A DNA stretch of 64,000 bases from Cristatella mucedo (taxonomy: Eukaryota; Bryozoa; Phylactolaemata; Cristatellidae): positions 995,001 through 1,059,000 of the forward strand of contig WPIO01000046.1 in the NCBI GenBank assembly GCA_009760855.2, written 5' to 3'. The position numbers and the translations under genes are program-made. Of the stretch, positions 48,120-58,430 are shown in pieces. A model generated the notes under the pieces. It was not told where the DNA came from. It saw nothing but the letters and a program-made list of their open reading frames with translations, and ran no database searches. The stretch's first letter is position 1. The number at the start of each line of letters is the position of its first letter.

Positions 48120-48322
48120 CACGATGCATGCTGCTACTAACCAGATCTATATGTTGTCACTGTGCATGTCCGTCTAACAATATTGATTGACGACCACTTG
48201 ATGTGACACAGTGAATGTTACCATGAATCATTTGGTCGTGTTTTTTTTGATAGTATCTGAAAATTGCCTAGAAAGAGAATCGGCTCTCTAAGGGCGCTAT
48301 ACAAATGCATATTATTATTATT
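48120..48322 (+). mobile_element. LINE-B 3' end, diverged
   Basis: ATGCTGCTACTAACCAGATC and TCACTGTGCATGTCCGTCTA follow the LINE-B 3' UTR. The hairpin block is GCCTAGAAAGAGAATCGGCTC and the tail GGGCGCTATACAAATGCAT plus (ATT)n. The CTATACAAATG ending is the SINE-C variant rather than CTTTATCAAGT, so this copy is intermediate between the two families. Confidence 0.7.
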
Positions 48323-48741
48323 TCCGTCAGTTTTGTGTGTGTGCCGTTTGAGCGATAGCTGACTGTGTGGCAGCCAGCGTGCATGCCCGGCCAGTATGTT
48401 TGCGACTCACTTTCGTGCTTACGTGGTAAAGTCGATATTCGCGTAGGACTTTATGCTTTAGCCCTGTCTAAACCATCCCATGCCTCTTGGCTTAGTAATT
48501 GCACTCAATGACTTTCACAGGCAGCACCGATAATAAATGGCATCCGTTTGCAGCAGCAGCAGCAGCACGCTGCTGACGTTATTGGTGCTGGTTGGCGCTG
48601 GTCGTTTGTAGCTCGAATTTAGCCCTACTCAAAATCCCAACAACCGTTGTCACGACCGTTTAGCCCTGGGCATAGGATTTTTGTCAGCGCCTTCTGTAGT
48701 CCACATGTGATTGTCCTTAGTGACCTTGGGACCGAGCCAGT

Positions 48742-49055
48742 GTACCTGCACTCAAGCGTGTCTGCTGTTCTGCTTTTAGCAGTCTCAAGTGCTGGCACGC
48801 GACCCTGCTCTGTTGGATTAACGAGTCGTATGCTTGGAAGATTCATTCCATTCTTCTTAAGCCGACTTGCATTTTCCTCCTCTCGGAGTTTAAGTGTTGT
48901 GCCTGCACTCAAGCGTGTCTTCTGTTCTACTTTTAGCAGTCTCAAGTGCTGGCACGCAACCCTGCTCTGTTCGATTAACGAGTCGTATGCTTGGAAGATT
49001 CAATCCATTCTTCGTAAGCCGACTTGTATTTTCCTCCTCTCGGAGTTTGTGTTTG
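48742..49055 (+). repeat. 157-bp tandem duplication
   Basis: Two units, about 48742-48898 and 48899-49055, seven mismatches over about 145 aligned bases. The minus strand is open in both units, but six or so of the seven differences change the amino acid, so there is no sign of protein constraint. Confidence 0.92.
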
Positions 49056-50802
49056 CCTAAACGGTTGCATCCTTCTAGACGTTGGACGTCGGTATTCTCG
49101 GGAAATTGATTTTTCAAGTAGCCCATTTGCCGGGTCAGCTGATACTTTCAAGGCATCGCATTGCCTCCCCTGTGAGTTATTAAACTGTTCTATAGTGTGG
49201 GGAGAATGAGAGGCGCAGACCGAGTGATAGGTTTTAGCCCACTTCAGCTACATAAGGAATTTTTGGTTTGTATGAACTGTAAGTTGTGGCTCATGCAATT
49301 TTCGAGTTCCATGTTCCTGAAGCATGTTCAGATGTCACGAACATATTAAAAATATTGAATTAGCACGGCCATTGCTACAGTGACAGTTTGCACGTTGCTA
49401 AACATCGTTTTCATTGTCCTTAACTACTTTGCATGCATTCTGTGATGCTCTCAGTACCCAAGCAATGGCATCATTCTGCAAATGATAGTGCTACTGACCC
49501 GGCCATCGATGCTGCATGTCGTATTATTATTTGGCTATAATGATGCATGAGTTCTTCACGGGCATCCCACCCACGGGGGGGGGGGGCGCGTGCACTGTGC
49601 TCATATGCGCGCCGTGCTCAAGTTATGCATGTGATCCCCCGATTGGATGGGTTTCAGTGGCTGGCCAGCAAGCACCAGCCACTTTGAGAGGCCGGCCAAT
49701 AATCAGCGGCTTAGTATGTAGGTGCAATCGCCTCGTGAGTAGTGAGCTCATGGAAGGCTGCTCTGCCAGAAGTCATGCTCCCACATCTGCTATCTGCTCA
49801 TCGGTGCCATGAATCCAGTCGGATGGCGTACTGTTGCCTCTTGGGCTTGGCATTCTTTGTGTAGTTTAGCTCACGACAGAAGCCCAAGATTGCTGCAATC
49901 AGCAGTTCCAAGCAAGACGATGCCTGTGGTATCCTTTTAAAGGTGCTCGCGGCATTGAGATGGGGTACCGCCCCCACTCATAGGTGAAGCCCCGCCGTGA
50001 AAAAAGTCTCTCCCGGGATGAGAATTTTGAGCCAAACTGGTAGCAGAGCTGCTGGCAGCCGTCAACTGCCACGCCAGTAGGCAGGGACGAACAGAACGCT
50101 CGGGTCGCCGATGTGCTTGCTCCTGCCTGTCATTCAGGCCCTGCACGCTTTGCCTCATTTTCTGTCGTCGAACTGGCGACCCTTTAGATATCTGTTGTGG
50201 CACAAAAGAAAGCATACACATGGTTATGGTTACATGGTTACATTGGTAACGTCGGCCCCTCGGGAAGGCAGCGAAATGCAGCTTCGTTCGTGGAGGGCTA
50301 CGTTCGAGTGTTAAGCTAGCTGGGATGAGGCTCATGTCACATGGTAAGGTGAGCTGTACAACAACCGAGCAAGTCTGCACCCGGTTCAATCGCGAGGCGG
50401 CCAGGTTTGCTTGAGTAGAGCCCGAGATAAAAAGAATTTTTGAACAACTGTGGCTATAGTGGGCTGACCATCCCAGCGCAAACGTTATCGATCCCATTAG
50501 TCAGTTCAGGCTGCCGGTTCATTTCCCGATCGGTCAATTACAAATAAATGTTAGCTGATCAAGCAGCCTCATATATTGATACACACATACTCATGCACCT
50601 ACTCACTCGCACACACATGCACACACACTCATACACACATACACATATATTATACAAGAGCTCACTGCCTGTGGACTCGCTTCACTGAGTCATATTAGAA
50701 GTAGTCATAGTATGGTCATGGAAGACACTGCTGTGCCATATTGCCGTGTGACAGAAGTGCGCCATCTTGCCGAGTGACGGATTTTCTTGCTTTAATTAGT
50801 AG

Positions 50803-50833
<31 letters not shown>

Positions 50834-50842
50834 TATACTATA
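49056..50842. other. Intronic sequence, nothing recognised
   Basis: Contains a 12-nt G run at 49575-49586, a SINE-T tail scrap near 50550-50575, a CA/CT-rich stretch at 50580-50650 and (AT)n at 50804-50830. A minus-strand frame of 186 codons with ATG at 50497 has no recognisable domain. Confidence 0.4.
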
Positions 50843-50943
50843 GACTATGGTAGTATGTGGACTATGGTAGTATGTGGACTAGGGTAGTATGTGGACTATG
50901 GCAGTACAGTGGCACTGCCCTGCCAGGGCAGTGCCACTGTACT
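50843..50943 (+). repeat. 17-bp tandem repeats ending in a 41-bp palindrome
   Basis: Units of GACTATGGTAGTATGTG start at 50843, 50860, 50877 and (partial) 50894. The last runs into a perfect inverted repeat with arms 50903-50922 and 50924-50943 (arm AGTACAGTGGCACTGCCCTG) and a single-base centre. Confidence 0.95.
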
Positions 50944-51089
50944 ACTTTGTAGTAACTTGTACCTTGGAGTAACTTCTCGAAAGGAGGACCGGCTCCAGAA
51001 AAGCATGGCTCTGAAGGATGGGATTGCCACTGCTACAATGCACTGTTAGAGTCTTTGCCAAGCTACCAGAGCAGTCGTAAGCTAAATTA

Positions 51090-51870
51090 CCGTGAATAGA
51101 CAGCTTAATGAGCAAGGACTGGACGCACGGGTGGCCAAGTGCCAGCCATTGTTGACTGTGCTGCGCAAAAACAAGGCTGGATTTTGCTCGATTCGATACC
51201 AGCATTCGAGAGCTGTGGAATGTGGAGCCCTGTGGACTGACGAGTCCAGATTTAGTCTCTTTGGCTGCGACAAAAGGAAGAAGTACGCTTGCCGGCGAAT
51301 GGGTTACGCATACCTGGGCGTTTGTCTGAAAAAAGACCGCGAAATCCATTGATGGAGGTGTATGTGTATGTAGTTGCTTCTCAACTTCCGGTGTTGAGCG
51401 TCTGCACAGGATTCAAGGAATCGTGCAAACACTCAACACCGGAAGTTGGACACAGGATTCAAGGAATCATGAGTCAGAATGTCTAAGTCAACATTATGCA
51501 GAATGTTGCCTTGCCACCTGACTAGTCTCTTCACTGGCTCGTATTCTGTTGGTAGCATGACAACGATCCGAAGCACCCCGGTGGCTGGTAAACAGCTTTT
51601 TACGAACCCGGGACTACGGCTTCGAGCCAATTGAGGTGATGCAGTGGCAAAGCCGAAGCCAGGATTTGAAATCAATAGGACATCTGTTGACGAGTCAATT
51701 GTGCTCGTAAGGCTCCAAGTTCTGTCGCGAATGAAATTCGATGAGTTATCTGAGGTTTTGAAGGATTGCTGGGCGTCAATTTCTCCAAAAGCATGCCGGA
51801 AGGTCGTTGAGTCAATGTCAAACAGATTGTAAAAAGTTATGAAAATTCACGGTGCCACTACTAGTTATTT
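51090..51870 (+). pseudogene. Tc1/mariner-type transposase relic
   Basis: Segments of a Tc1-type transposase occur in order on the + strand but in different frames. They are LNEQGLDARVAKCQPLLT and LWTDESRFSLFGCDKRKKY (first catalytic Asp), then CFSTSGVERLHRIQGI and GIMSQNV. HDNDPKH (second Asp) follows, then FDELSEVLKDCW and the SPKACRKVVESMSNRL C-terminus. The third acidic residue was not identified. Several frameshifts and stops, plus an internal rearrangement at 51382-51468, make it inactive. Terminal inverted repeats were not found with confidence. Confidence 0.88.
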
Positions 51871-52780
51871 ATTGTACCCAAACAATTACATGTAATGATA
51901 TATTTCTTGGCTGCTCTGCATCATGAAAACTGCTACAGACTTTGATCCAATCTAAATCTTGTTTGCCAGGACTTGGCACCTATCAACCACTTGCAGTGGG
52001 CAACGAAGGATCGCCCACTTCAGGACTCGAACTCTCGGGTCTGTGTCGCCTAGTGCAAGCACCTTGTCTGCGGGTCCAAGACCCGGGGCAAGTGCTGCTG
52101 GGATGTGTGCATAGGCTCTGCGCTAGTCGTCACCCGGTCGCATGGCAGCAAATCAGCATCGGGCTCTTTCACACCCCATCCCCACCCACTCATCCTTACC
52201 CCTCGGTCGGCACGTGTTCTTTCGAGCGCTGTCGGCTGCCCGTCCGCCTTCGAAGCTGCTCCGGCAACCTGCTGTGCCATCACACTGTGCCCCGCCCCCT
52301 GCCGCGGCGAGTTTCGGAGCTTGCGCCCACAGCACCGGCCCCCTTCGGCCCACCGAGCCGAGGTCAGCGAGGTCGGTGCAACTGCGTTGCTCCTGCAGTG
52401 CACTCGGCTGACGCTTCCAGTCGATCGAGTCGCAGCCGCCGATCGGCGCTGGGACGCGAAGCTCGCTCTCTCTCTCGGGGTCAGCAAAGCTCAGTCGGTC
52501 GTTTCTTCGTGTGCACCGTTAATTTGGTCGTCCAAGACGGCCTTGGGGTGCACGTGGTGGCGTCAGCAGTCAGAGCATGAAGGCCAGCCGCAGTGCTGAT
52601 GGTACCGGTGCTGCTATGCTCGCCTGCCTGCCTGCCTGCCTGCCTGGGGCTGCTTATCGCCGGCCTCTTGCCATCGATTCTAAGGCGCAGGCAAGGGCTG
52701 CACAGCAGCCTTATCACATGGCTGCTAGCAGCGGTAATGTCGCAGCCGCAATCTGGCAGCCGTGTCTATCCTATGTGTTA
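51871..52780. other. Intronic sequence with a divergent SINE and GC-rich stretch
   Basis: 51965-52080 resembles the divergent tRNA-SINE (CAACCACTTGCAGTGGGCAA, reverse B-box GGACTCGAACTC). 52100-52600 is GC-rich, with frames open by composition in several phases. (CCTG)n at 52623-52646. No coding exon recognised. Confidence 0.45.
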
Positions 52781-52824
52781 TCATTATTATTATGTATCAT
52801 TATCATTACACAGTAGAGATCTCC

Positions 52825-53800
52825 TGATGATTCATTTGCTCGTTGACGCTGCTGCACCGCCTACACTTTATCACAGACATATTCTTGACGGTCGCCTTAT
52901 GCTGCACATACCTAAGCGTGTGGCTGTATTAAAAGGCTTTGCTCTTCGAATAGGTGATGCTATTGTGCAACCGTCAGCACGTGCTCGAAATTTAGGTGTC
53001 GTTTTCGACAGCCGCCTCAATTTTAAAAGCTTCATTAAGAAGACTGCTTCTACAGATAGCCATCACGTCCGATCCCTATCCAAGATTAGGAGCTGTCTTC
53101 CACAGTGGCTTGCAAAAAATTTAACTAGCTCTTTAGTTCTGTCTCGGCTTGATTATTGCAATTCCGTTTTGGCTGGGCTGCCAAAGAAAGCTATTATGCC
53201 ACTACAGCGGACAATGAATATGGCTGTAAGGCTAGTCTTCAATTCCCAGCGGTTTAAGCACGTATCTCCTTTGCTGAAAGAGCTAGGATGGATGCCGGTT
53301 GAGTAAAGGATACAGAGCAAAGTTCTTACGCTGACCCACAAGGCCTGCCACGGCTTGGCTCCTTCGTACCTAGCTGAACTGCTGCATCAGTTTCAGCCTG
53401 TTCGCGCCCTCAGGTCCTGTGTGGACAATACATTAGATGTTCCATTCCTCCACCTAAAGACTGCTGGCGGCAGAAGCTTTAGCTCTGCAGGTCGTAGACT
53501 GTGGAACTCGCTTCCATAATTCTTACGCAACGACAACTATTCTCCTGCTGCCGACTATGGCTCATCTTTTTCAGCGGTCCTGAGCTGCTACTTCCATGCT
53601 ACTCACTACCTCAACTGCTCTTCCGACTCTGCTATGCTTCCCACTTTCTCTTTGTTGCGTGAGACGAAGTCTGTTGGCTACCGAATGCGTACCGAAAGCC
53701 GCTTAGGCTGTGGGTGCGCTATACAAAACTCTCCTGCGTAACACCCACATGGTCTTTATGACTTTGTGGATTTGCAGACGGAGATACATACATACAGACT
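52825..53800 (+). mobile_element. LINE-A, longest copy (about 1 kb)
   Basis: The + strand encodes the reverse-transcriptase C-terminal half: ARARNLGVVFDSRLNFKSFI, DSHHVRSLSKIRSCLPQWL, SRLDYCNSVLAGLPKKAIM and KELGWMPVE. After a stop, the final part continues in another frame, and the 3' end is CAGACGGAGATACATACATAC. The ACAT/TACA repeats form the tail. It lies in the sense direction of CNOT6 and is broken by stops. Confidence 0.9.
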
Positions 53801-53809
53801 GTTCTATTC

Positions 53810-53935
53810 TCACAAAATAGTCTTAAGAGAAATTAATCTCTCTTGAGGCGCTTCGCATGTGTCACGGGGCTCGAGCTCACGACCTCGGCCAGACCTTGGT
53901 CGAGGCGAGCACTTAACCACCGGGCCAAACCAGCT
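53810..53935 (-). mobile_element. SINE-C directly after LINE-A
   Basis: ACAAAATAGTCTTAAGAGAA, then the inner hairpin TTAATCTCTCTTGAGGCGC, CGCATGTGTCACGGGGCTCG and the tRNA-like block. The outer stem of the tail is damaged here. Confidence 0.7.
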
Positions 53936-54165
53936 CGGCACTGATTGAGGTGATGTACCGGTGAGGCCCAGCAGGTTGTAAACCAAATTTGGGGGCTCAA
54001 CCCTCCTGCCACCTTGTCAGTCATACAGATAATAGTGAAGTCCTTATAAAATCGTATTAGTCATTAATATTTTCCATGCTCGTATGAAGGACATCTGTAA
54101 AAAATGGCCACGAGATGCTAGCTCAGTTCGTTTCCAGGGGCTTAAACAATTGCAGTACACACACG

Positions 54166-54170
<5 letters not shown>
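53936..54170. other. Intronic spacer
   Basis: Nothing recognised. Confidence 0.35.

Positions 54171-54248
<78 letters not shown>
54171..54248 (+). repeat. (GA)n microsatellite close to CNOT6 exon 3
   Basis: About 78 bp of pure GA, 228 bp upstream of the exon that starts at 54476. Confidence 0.98.
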
Positions 54249-54250
<2 letters not shown>

Positions 54251-54314
54251 ACTAATATGTTTTACTTGATGACACTGCTAATGTTACCACTAATTAATTG
54301 GCTGTGCTTCTTGT

Positions 54315-54401
54315 ACAGCATCTGTAAAGTGCCTAGAAAGAGATTAAGTTCTCTTACAAATGTATTATTATTGTTATTATTATTATTATTATTATTATTA
54401 G
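54315..54401 (+). mobile_element. LINE-B 3' tail, 75 bp before CNOT6 exon 3
   Basis: CATCTGTAAAGTGCCTAGAA, the inner hairpin AGAGATTAAGTTCTCT, then (ATT)n. The segment corresponding to the outer right stem is missing (TCTCTTACAAATG), so the hairpin is incomplete. Confidence 0.85.
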
Positions 54402-54475
54402 TCACGTTCGTTGGCCATTTGAGCCAAGAGATAGAGAGAGCAAGTAAGAGCGGCTGCGCTCGCTCGGCGTTGCAG

Positions 54476-54580
54476 CCTTGAAAGGTAATCCTCTCAAGCC
54501 AGATATCCTGCAGCTGTACAACGAGGTTAACGGCACGCAGAAGCTTCTTCAAAGCATGCTCGACACGCTATACGGCAGCA
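54476..54580 (+). CDS. CNOT6: CNOT6, third coding exon (end of the leucine-rich-repeat region)
   Basis: 105 bases between acceptor GGCGTTGCAG (ending 54475) and donor GTAAGT at 54581, phase 1 on both sides. The first full codons read LKGNPLKPDILQLYN, which directly continues the leucine-rich repeat of the previous exon. The codon formed across the junction is GCC (Ala), where vertebrate proteins have Gly. QKLLQSMLDTLYGSS follows; the family normally enters the linker to the nuclease domain here. The remaining exons for the endonuclease/exonuclease/phosphatase-type catalytic domain were searched for by eye to 64000 and not seen. Confidence 0.93.
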
Positions 54581-55254
54581 GTAAGTTTGCCCGCTGCTGG
54601 TCGGCTGCTGCGTGCCATCGGCATGCGCGCTCTCGAGCCAGCGAAGCGCACGCATGCGCTTTGCTGCGCAAGCCACCCGGGCCTGTGTGGGACGTAGCGA
54701 CCAAGTGCCTATGCCGATGTGCATGTAGCTCGGCCTGTCCATCCCGGCCAGCATCCAGCTTCCGGTGTCAGAGCCGCTCGTCGGCTGCTCGCAGTCTGAG
54801 CGCACGTTGTCTCGCGTTGCGGCGTCGTCTCGCGTTCGAGCGCGCGCGGTGCTAGCTGGGCGTGCGCGCCTGCAACTCAGTGCCGACGCGGACTGTTGGC
54901 GCCCGGCCTGCAGCGCGTCATGGCCGTCGCGGCTTGCCTCGGCTCTCGTGGACGCACTGGGACGGCGGCATCGACAGTGGCTTCGCTGGCGTGGCGCCCG
55001 TCTACCGAAGTCTCGTCGACACCAGGACAAAGCGCTCGAAGAAGCTGGGCAGAGAGCATGTCTTCGTCTACGCCGCCCACCACCTGCTCGCCTCGTTGCC
55101 GACTTTTGCATCCACAAGACTAGCGCCGATTGCCTCGAGGGCAGCTTGGACCAGCTCGAGCGGACACGCCCCCGACGAGCTCCCTTAATCGGCATGCCGG
55201 TCGAGACCATTCAAAAGCAGCAAGCGCACTCTTCAGGCGCGCAACGCAGCTCTC

Positions 55255-55375
55255 GTCGTTATCACCGTCGTCGTCGTCACCGTCGTCGTTGTCACCGTCT
55301 CGTCGTCACCGTCGTCGTCACCGGCGTCGTCACCGTCGTCGTCAGCGTCAGCGTCGTCATCACAGTGGCGTCATC
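55255..55375 (+). repeat. GTC-rich minisatellite
   Basis: Imperfect repeats of units such as GTCGTCGTCACC for about 120 bp. Confidence 0.9.
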
Positions 55376-55628
55376 TTAGCAGGCGCGGCACGGTGGCCGA
55401 CCCGGTCAGGGCAGCGAGATCGCAGGCGACCCGGTCAGGGCGAGAGCAGGCGAGCAAGCCAGGAGCACATCATCAGGAAGTCATAGGCACATCCGTGAGG
55501 CTTACCCAGCAGCCAGCCTTCAGCCTTCAGGGCTGTCAACGATAGGCGTCAGGAACAAAGAAAGGAGAAGCATTGGCACTCGGCTGCTGCCGCTGCTGGT
55601 TCCCATTGGCTTGCCAGATATCGTCGAG

Positions 55629-55760
55629 CCCCCCCCCCCTACCGTCCTGCACTGCAACAGCGGTGGCAGTCGTGGTCACGTGGTGCTGCAGACCTTCCCT
55701 TCTCTCGGCTCCGGCCTCAGGCTCCTCAGCCCCCCTCCCTCACCCCCCCCCCCCCCCCCC
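55629..55760 (+). repeat. Two poly-C runs
   Basis: C11 at 55629-55639 and C18 at 55743-55760, on the sense strand of the CNOT6 intron. Confidence 0.95.
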
Positions 55761-55954
55761 GACTCAAGAGCCGCCGGCCGGCCCCCACCCGACTCAGTTC
55801 GACACACTGGGATGCCATGTCAGACGTTGGACCCTTGCTCTTCCCATTCGTTCCTTGTTTGTGACAGTCTTCTTTGTAACCAGAAGCCAGAGGGGCAGGA
55901 ATGTAGGGGGGACCGTGAGGAGTTAGTTGCCTGTTCGGTCACCAGATGGTCTGC

Positions 55955-55956
<2 letters not shown>

Positions 55957-56042
<86 letters not shown>
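55957..56042 (+). repeat. (GT)n microsatellite
   Basis: About 86 bp of uninterrupted GT. The open frames across it (CV/HT repeats) are artefacts of the repeat. Confidence 0.98.
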
Positions 56043-56045
<3 letters not shown>

Positions 56046-56739
56046 AGCGCGTGCATGAGCGTGGGCAAGCGTGTGAGTATGTGGGCGAGCACTTGCGCGC
56101 ACGTATGTGCGCGCTCACGTGCATGTGTGGGCTGCCTGGCCGCACACGTGACTGCAAACAGACGCGCCGCACATGCATCTGCCTGCACTCGTGTACTCGG
56201 GCGGGCGGAAGCAGTTATGTTCGAAAAGGTTTGCTTTCCTGCATCGGCTTGTAGTGGGGTTGCCCAGACAGCGTTGGCTGAGAAAAGGAAAAGGGTGCCA
56301 GCCGGCCTTGACCCATGCTCTGACCCACCTGAAAGGGCGTGGGTGGCGGTTTCACTGCCAGTCTCACCACTTCAGCCTTTCCGTGATTGGCTGCCCCTTG
56401 GCAAGGCCAAAGGCTGCCTCCTGTCAATGTTATAATCCTGGTGGTTATGCCTGTGGGTATCGAGAGGGGGGAGGCTCTCTTATCCGTGACTGCCTCAGAT
56501 GGTTAGGGGCATCATGCCATTCCCAAGGCCGTCGTGTCAGCCTTTGGCGGCAACATCGTTCCAGAAGGCAGCCGACTATTCAGGCAAGCTCTTTTGGAGT
56601 ATGTTTAGCTTGATTGCTTGCTCCTAAGGCAGTTCGTTCTACTTCATTTACTCTAGCAGGGCTGTGGATCCTTCCCAGTCACTGGCCCCTTCCCAGTCAC
56701 TGGCCCATTCAGTCTGCTCTTGTATATCATGAAGTGGCA

Positions 56740-57315
56740 TTCACTTGCTTGCACCAGCCTTGACCTATCCGACCTCTTCCATTGCTCCTCCAGTCACGTG
56801 CTCTCGTACCACCCACTTCTCGGCTTTGTGGGATCATTTCGTCGTGGGTCCTTCATACTAAAAGTGAAATCTTTTGGTGATCGAGCCTTCAGCTTGCGTG
56901 CACACCCAAAGTCTGAAACTTGCTTCTGGCTACGGTCGCTACCTGCAGTTATATTCCACCCTGTAAGTCTCCGCTAAAGGCTGTCTCTTCCAGTCGGCTT
57001 TCTCTTCCACAGCAGTGAGCATGTCTTCTCGTGTTCGGCATGTGCTTTGCGTGCAAACTTGGGCATGATTCAATGCATGCTGCTAGCCGGGGTCTTACCG
57101 ACCGGTGGCCACGGGTGGCCACATCACGTTTGCTTTAGCATGCTGGCATAAGCATGATACTTGCGCTTGCTTTTGCATGCTTATTACCATGCACATCATT
57201 CACCCCATCGGTATTGATTCACTTGCAGTGAGTTGTACCAGTGCCCGTGTAGAGATTTAGGTCTCTTAGGGCACTGTACAGACATCCTAATATTATTATT
57301 AGTATTCCTATTCTT
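56740..57315 (+). mobile_element. LINE-B-like, diverged copy
   Basis: SFGDRAFSLRAHPKSET on the + strand, a decayed 3' UTR with ATGCTGGCATAAGCATG, then GTGTAGAGATTTAGGTCTCT and AGGGCACTGTACAGACATCC followed by (ATT)n. The hairpin has changed sequence but keeps an inner AGAG/CTCT stem. Confidence 0.65.
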
Positions 57316-58033
57316 ATTAAAAGCATTATATATCGGTCCGTGACAGCTGCTGCGCTGCTGGTCGCTTTTTTTCGATTTTAACCGTCCGGTTGGTCTTGCC
57401 TTTGCTGCTAGCGCCCGGAAGAGCAGTGAGTGCTGCGGCCCGGTTGCTGGTTGCCGTGACCGTTGCGTCGCACAGTTATTCCAGCATCATCGCGCCCTGC
57501 CGTCCCTATTCCAGTGCAGGCCTCTCTGTCGTCGGATGTGCGCTTATGATATGCTTCTGCGGCTGCTCCATCCCAAGACCTGCGATGGGCCAATTATGAG
57601 AGCGGTCCAGTCCACGTGCACCTAACGGGCCATTAGTGGCGATTCGGTAGCTGAATGACTAATGTGAGGTGACAGACACGGCTGCTGTCAAGCCTGCTAG
57701 AACCTACCGTGTAGTTACCTACTGCCTAGTGCTTCCCCTTCACCAGTCAGAAACATCGACATCGCTCGTGCGTTTGCCAGTCGGTTGCTACTCACCCCGC
57801 CGATCCTGTGGCCCGGCCTACGACCCGGCAGCTGGAGTCGAAGCAACAGGTTGACACTGTGGCGGCGGCAATAGTAGCAGCAGCAGCAGCCGGAGGTCAG
57901 TATTCCCATTTCGTACACGTCATCGGGAGCCGTCTCTCTCTGCCCAGCACACGCTAGTCATGCTGCCAGCCCGGGCTGGTCTCATTAATCAAAGTGAATA
58001 CTTCAATACTTCCTCCCGCACTTCGCTGGGTGA
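57316..58033. other. Intronic sequence, nothing recognised
   Basis: No family or exon recognised. Confidence 0.35.
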
Positions 58034-58430
58034 CAATAAGAATAATGAGACATTCATGTAGGAGCCCGAAAAAAAGAACTAAATCTCTTTTAGGCACTCA
58101 ACATATGCTGGAAACGAATCGTGTCAATTTGTGGTAAGGTGCACAATTTCCTGCATGCTTAAAGCATACAGAAGGACAAGTCAGCCGTACAAAATAAAAA
58201 GTATAATTATTATTTCGCCCAATTGACCCAATCAGCCGCAGGATGCCAACGGTGTGAGAGAAACAAGCTGGCTCTCAGCTTCTTTTCAAATCTCGTCGAC
58301 TCAGGAGATGTTGCTCGCTGCTAGTCGGTAGTGTGGCTTTGGGAGCGTAGAGACTGAAGTTACAGTCTCTAAAGCGCGGGTGCCGCTGGTTCACTTCTCT
58401 TGTCCACCTCAGCTTTGTCTGGTCATTTTC
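58034..58430 (-). mobile_element. LINE-B-like, diverged copy
   Basis: AATAAGAATAATGAGACATT tail, AACTAAATCTCTTTTAGGCA hairpin remnant and a minus-strand coding trace (FRDCNFSLYAPKA). Strongly decayed. Confidence 0.55.

Larger units (their letters stand above)
46758..54475 (+). other. CNOT6 intron 2 (about 7.7 kb, repeat-filled)
   Basis: From GTAAGTGCTTCTGC to CGCTCGGCGTTGCAG. It contains a short CTG-rich start (46780-46805), a SINE-T split by LINE-B, further LINE-B pieces, a 157-bp tandem duplication, a Tc1 relic, a LINE-A copy, a SINE-C and microsatellites. These are listed separately. I found no extra coding exon in it. Confidence 0.85.

Noticed and set aside
48625-49126. Minus-strand repeated protein (units of about 50 residues)
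   Set aside because: The duplicated units differ almost only at amino-acid-changing sites, so no selection on the protein.
50903-50943. Left terminal inverted repeat of the Tc1 relic
   Set aside because: TACAGTGGC looks like a Tc1-type end, but no matching end was found to the right of 51870, so the assignment stays a hypothesis.
54478-54855. 125-codon frame from CNOT6 exon 3 onward
   Set aside because: After GTAAGT at 54581 the similarity to the deadenylase family ends, so the rest is intron.
54527-55210. 227-codon minus-strand frame
   Set aside because: Lies in GC-rich sequence, is antisense to CNOT6 exon 3, is dominated by Arg/Ala/Ser, and other frames are open in parallel.
55611-56435. 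274-codon open frame
   Set aside because: Spans the poly-C and (GT)n tracts, has no domain, and its middle is a Cys-Val repeat from the microsatellite.
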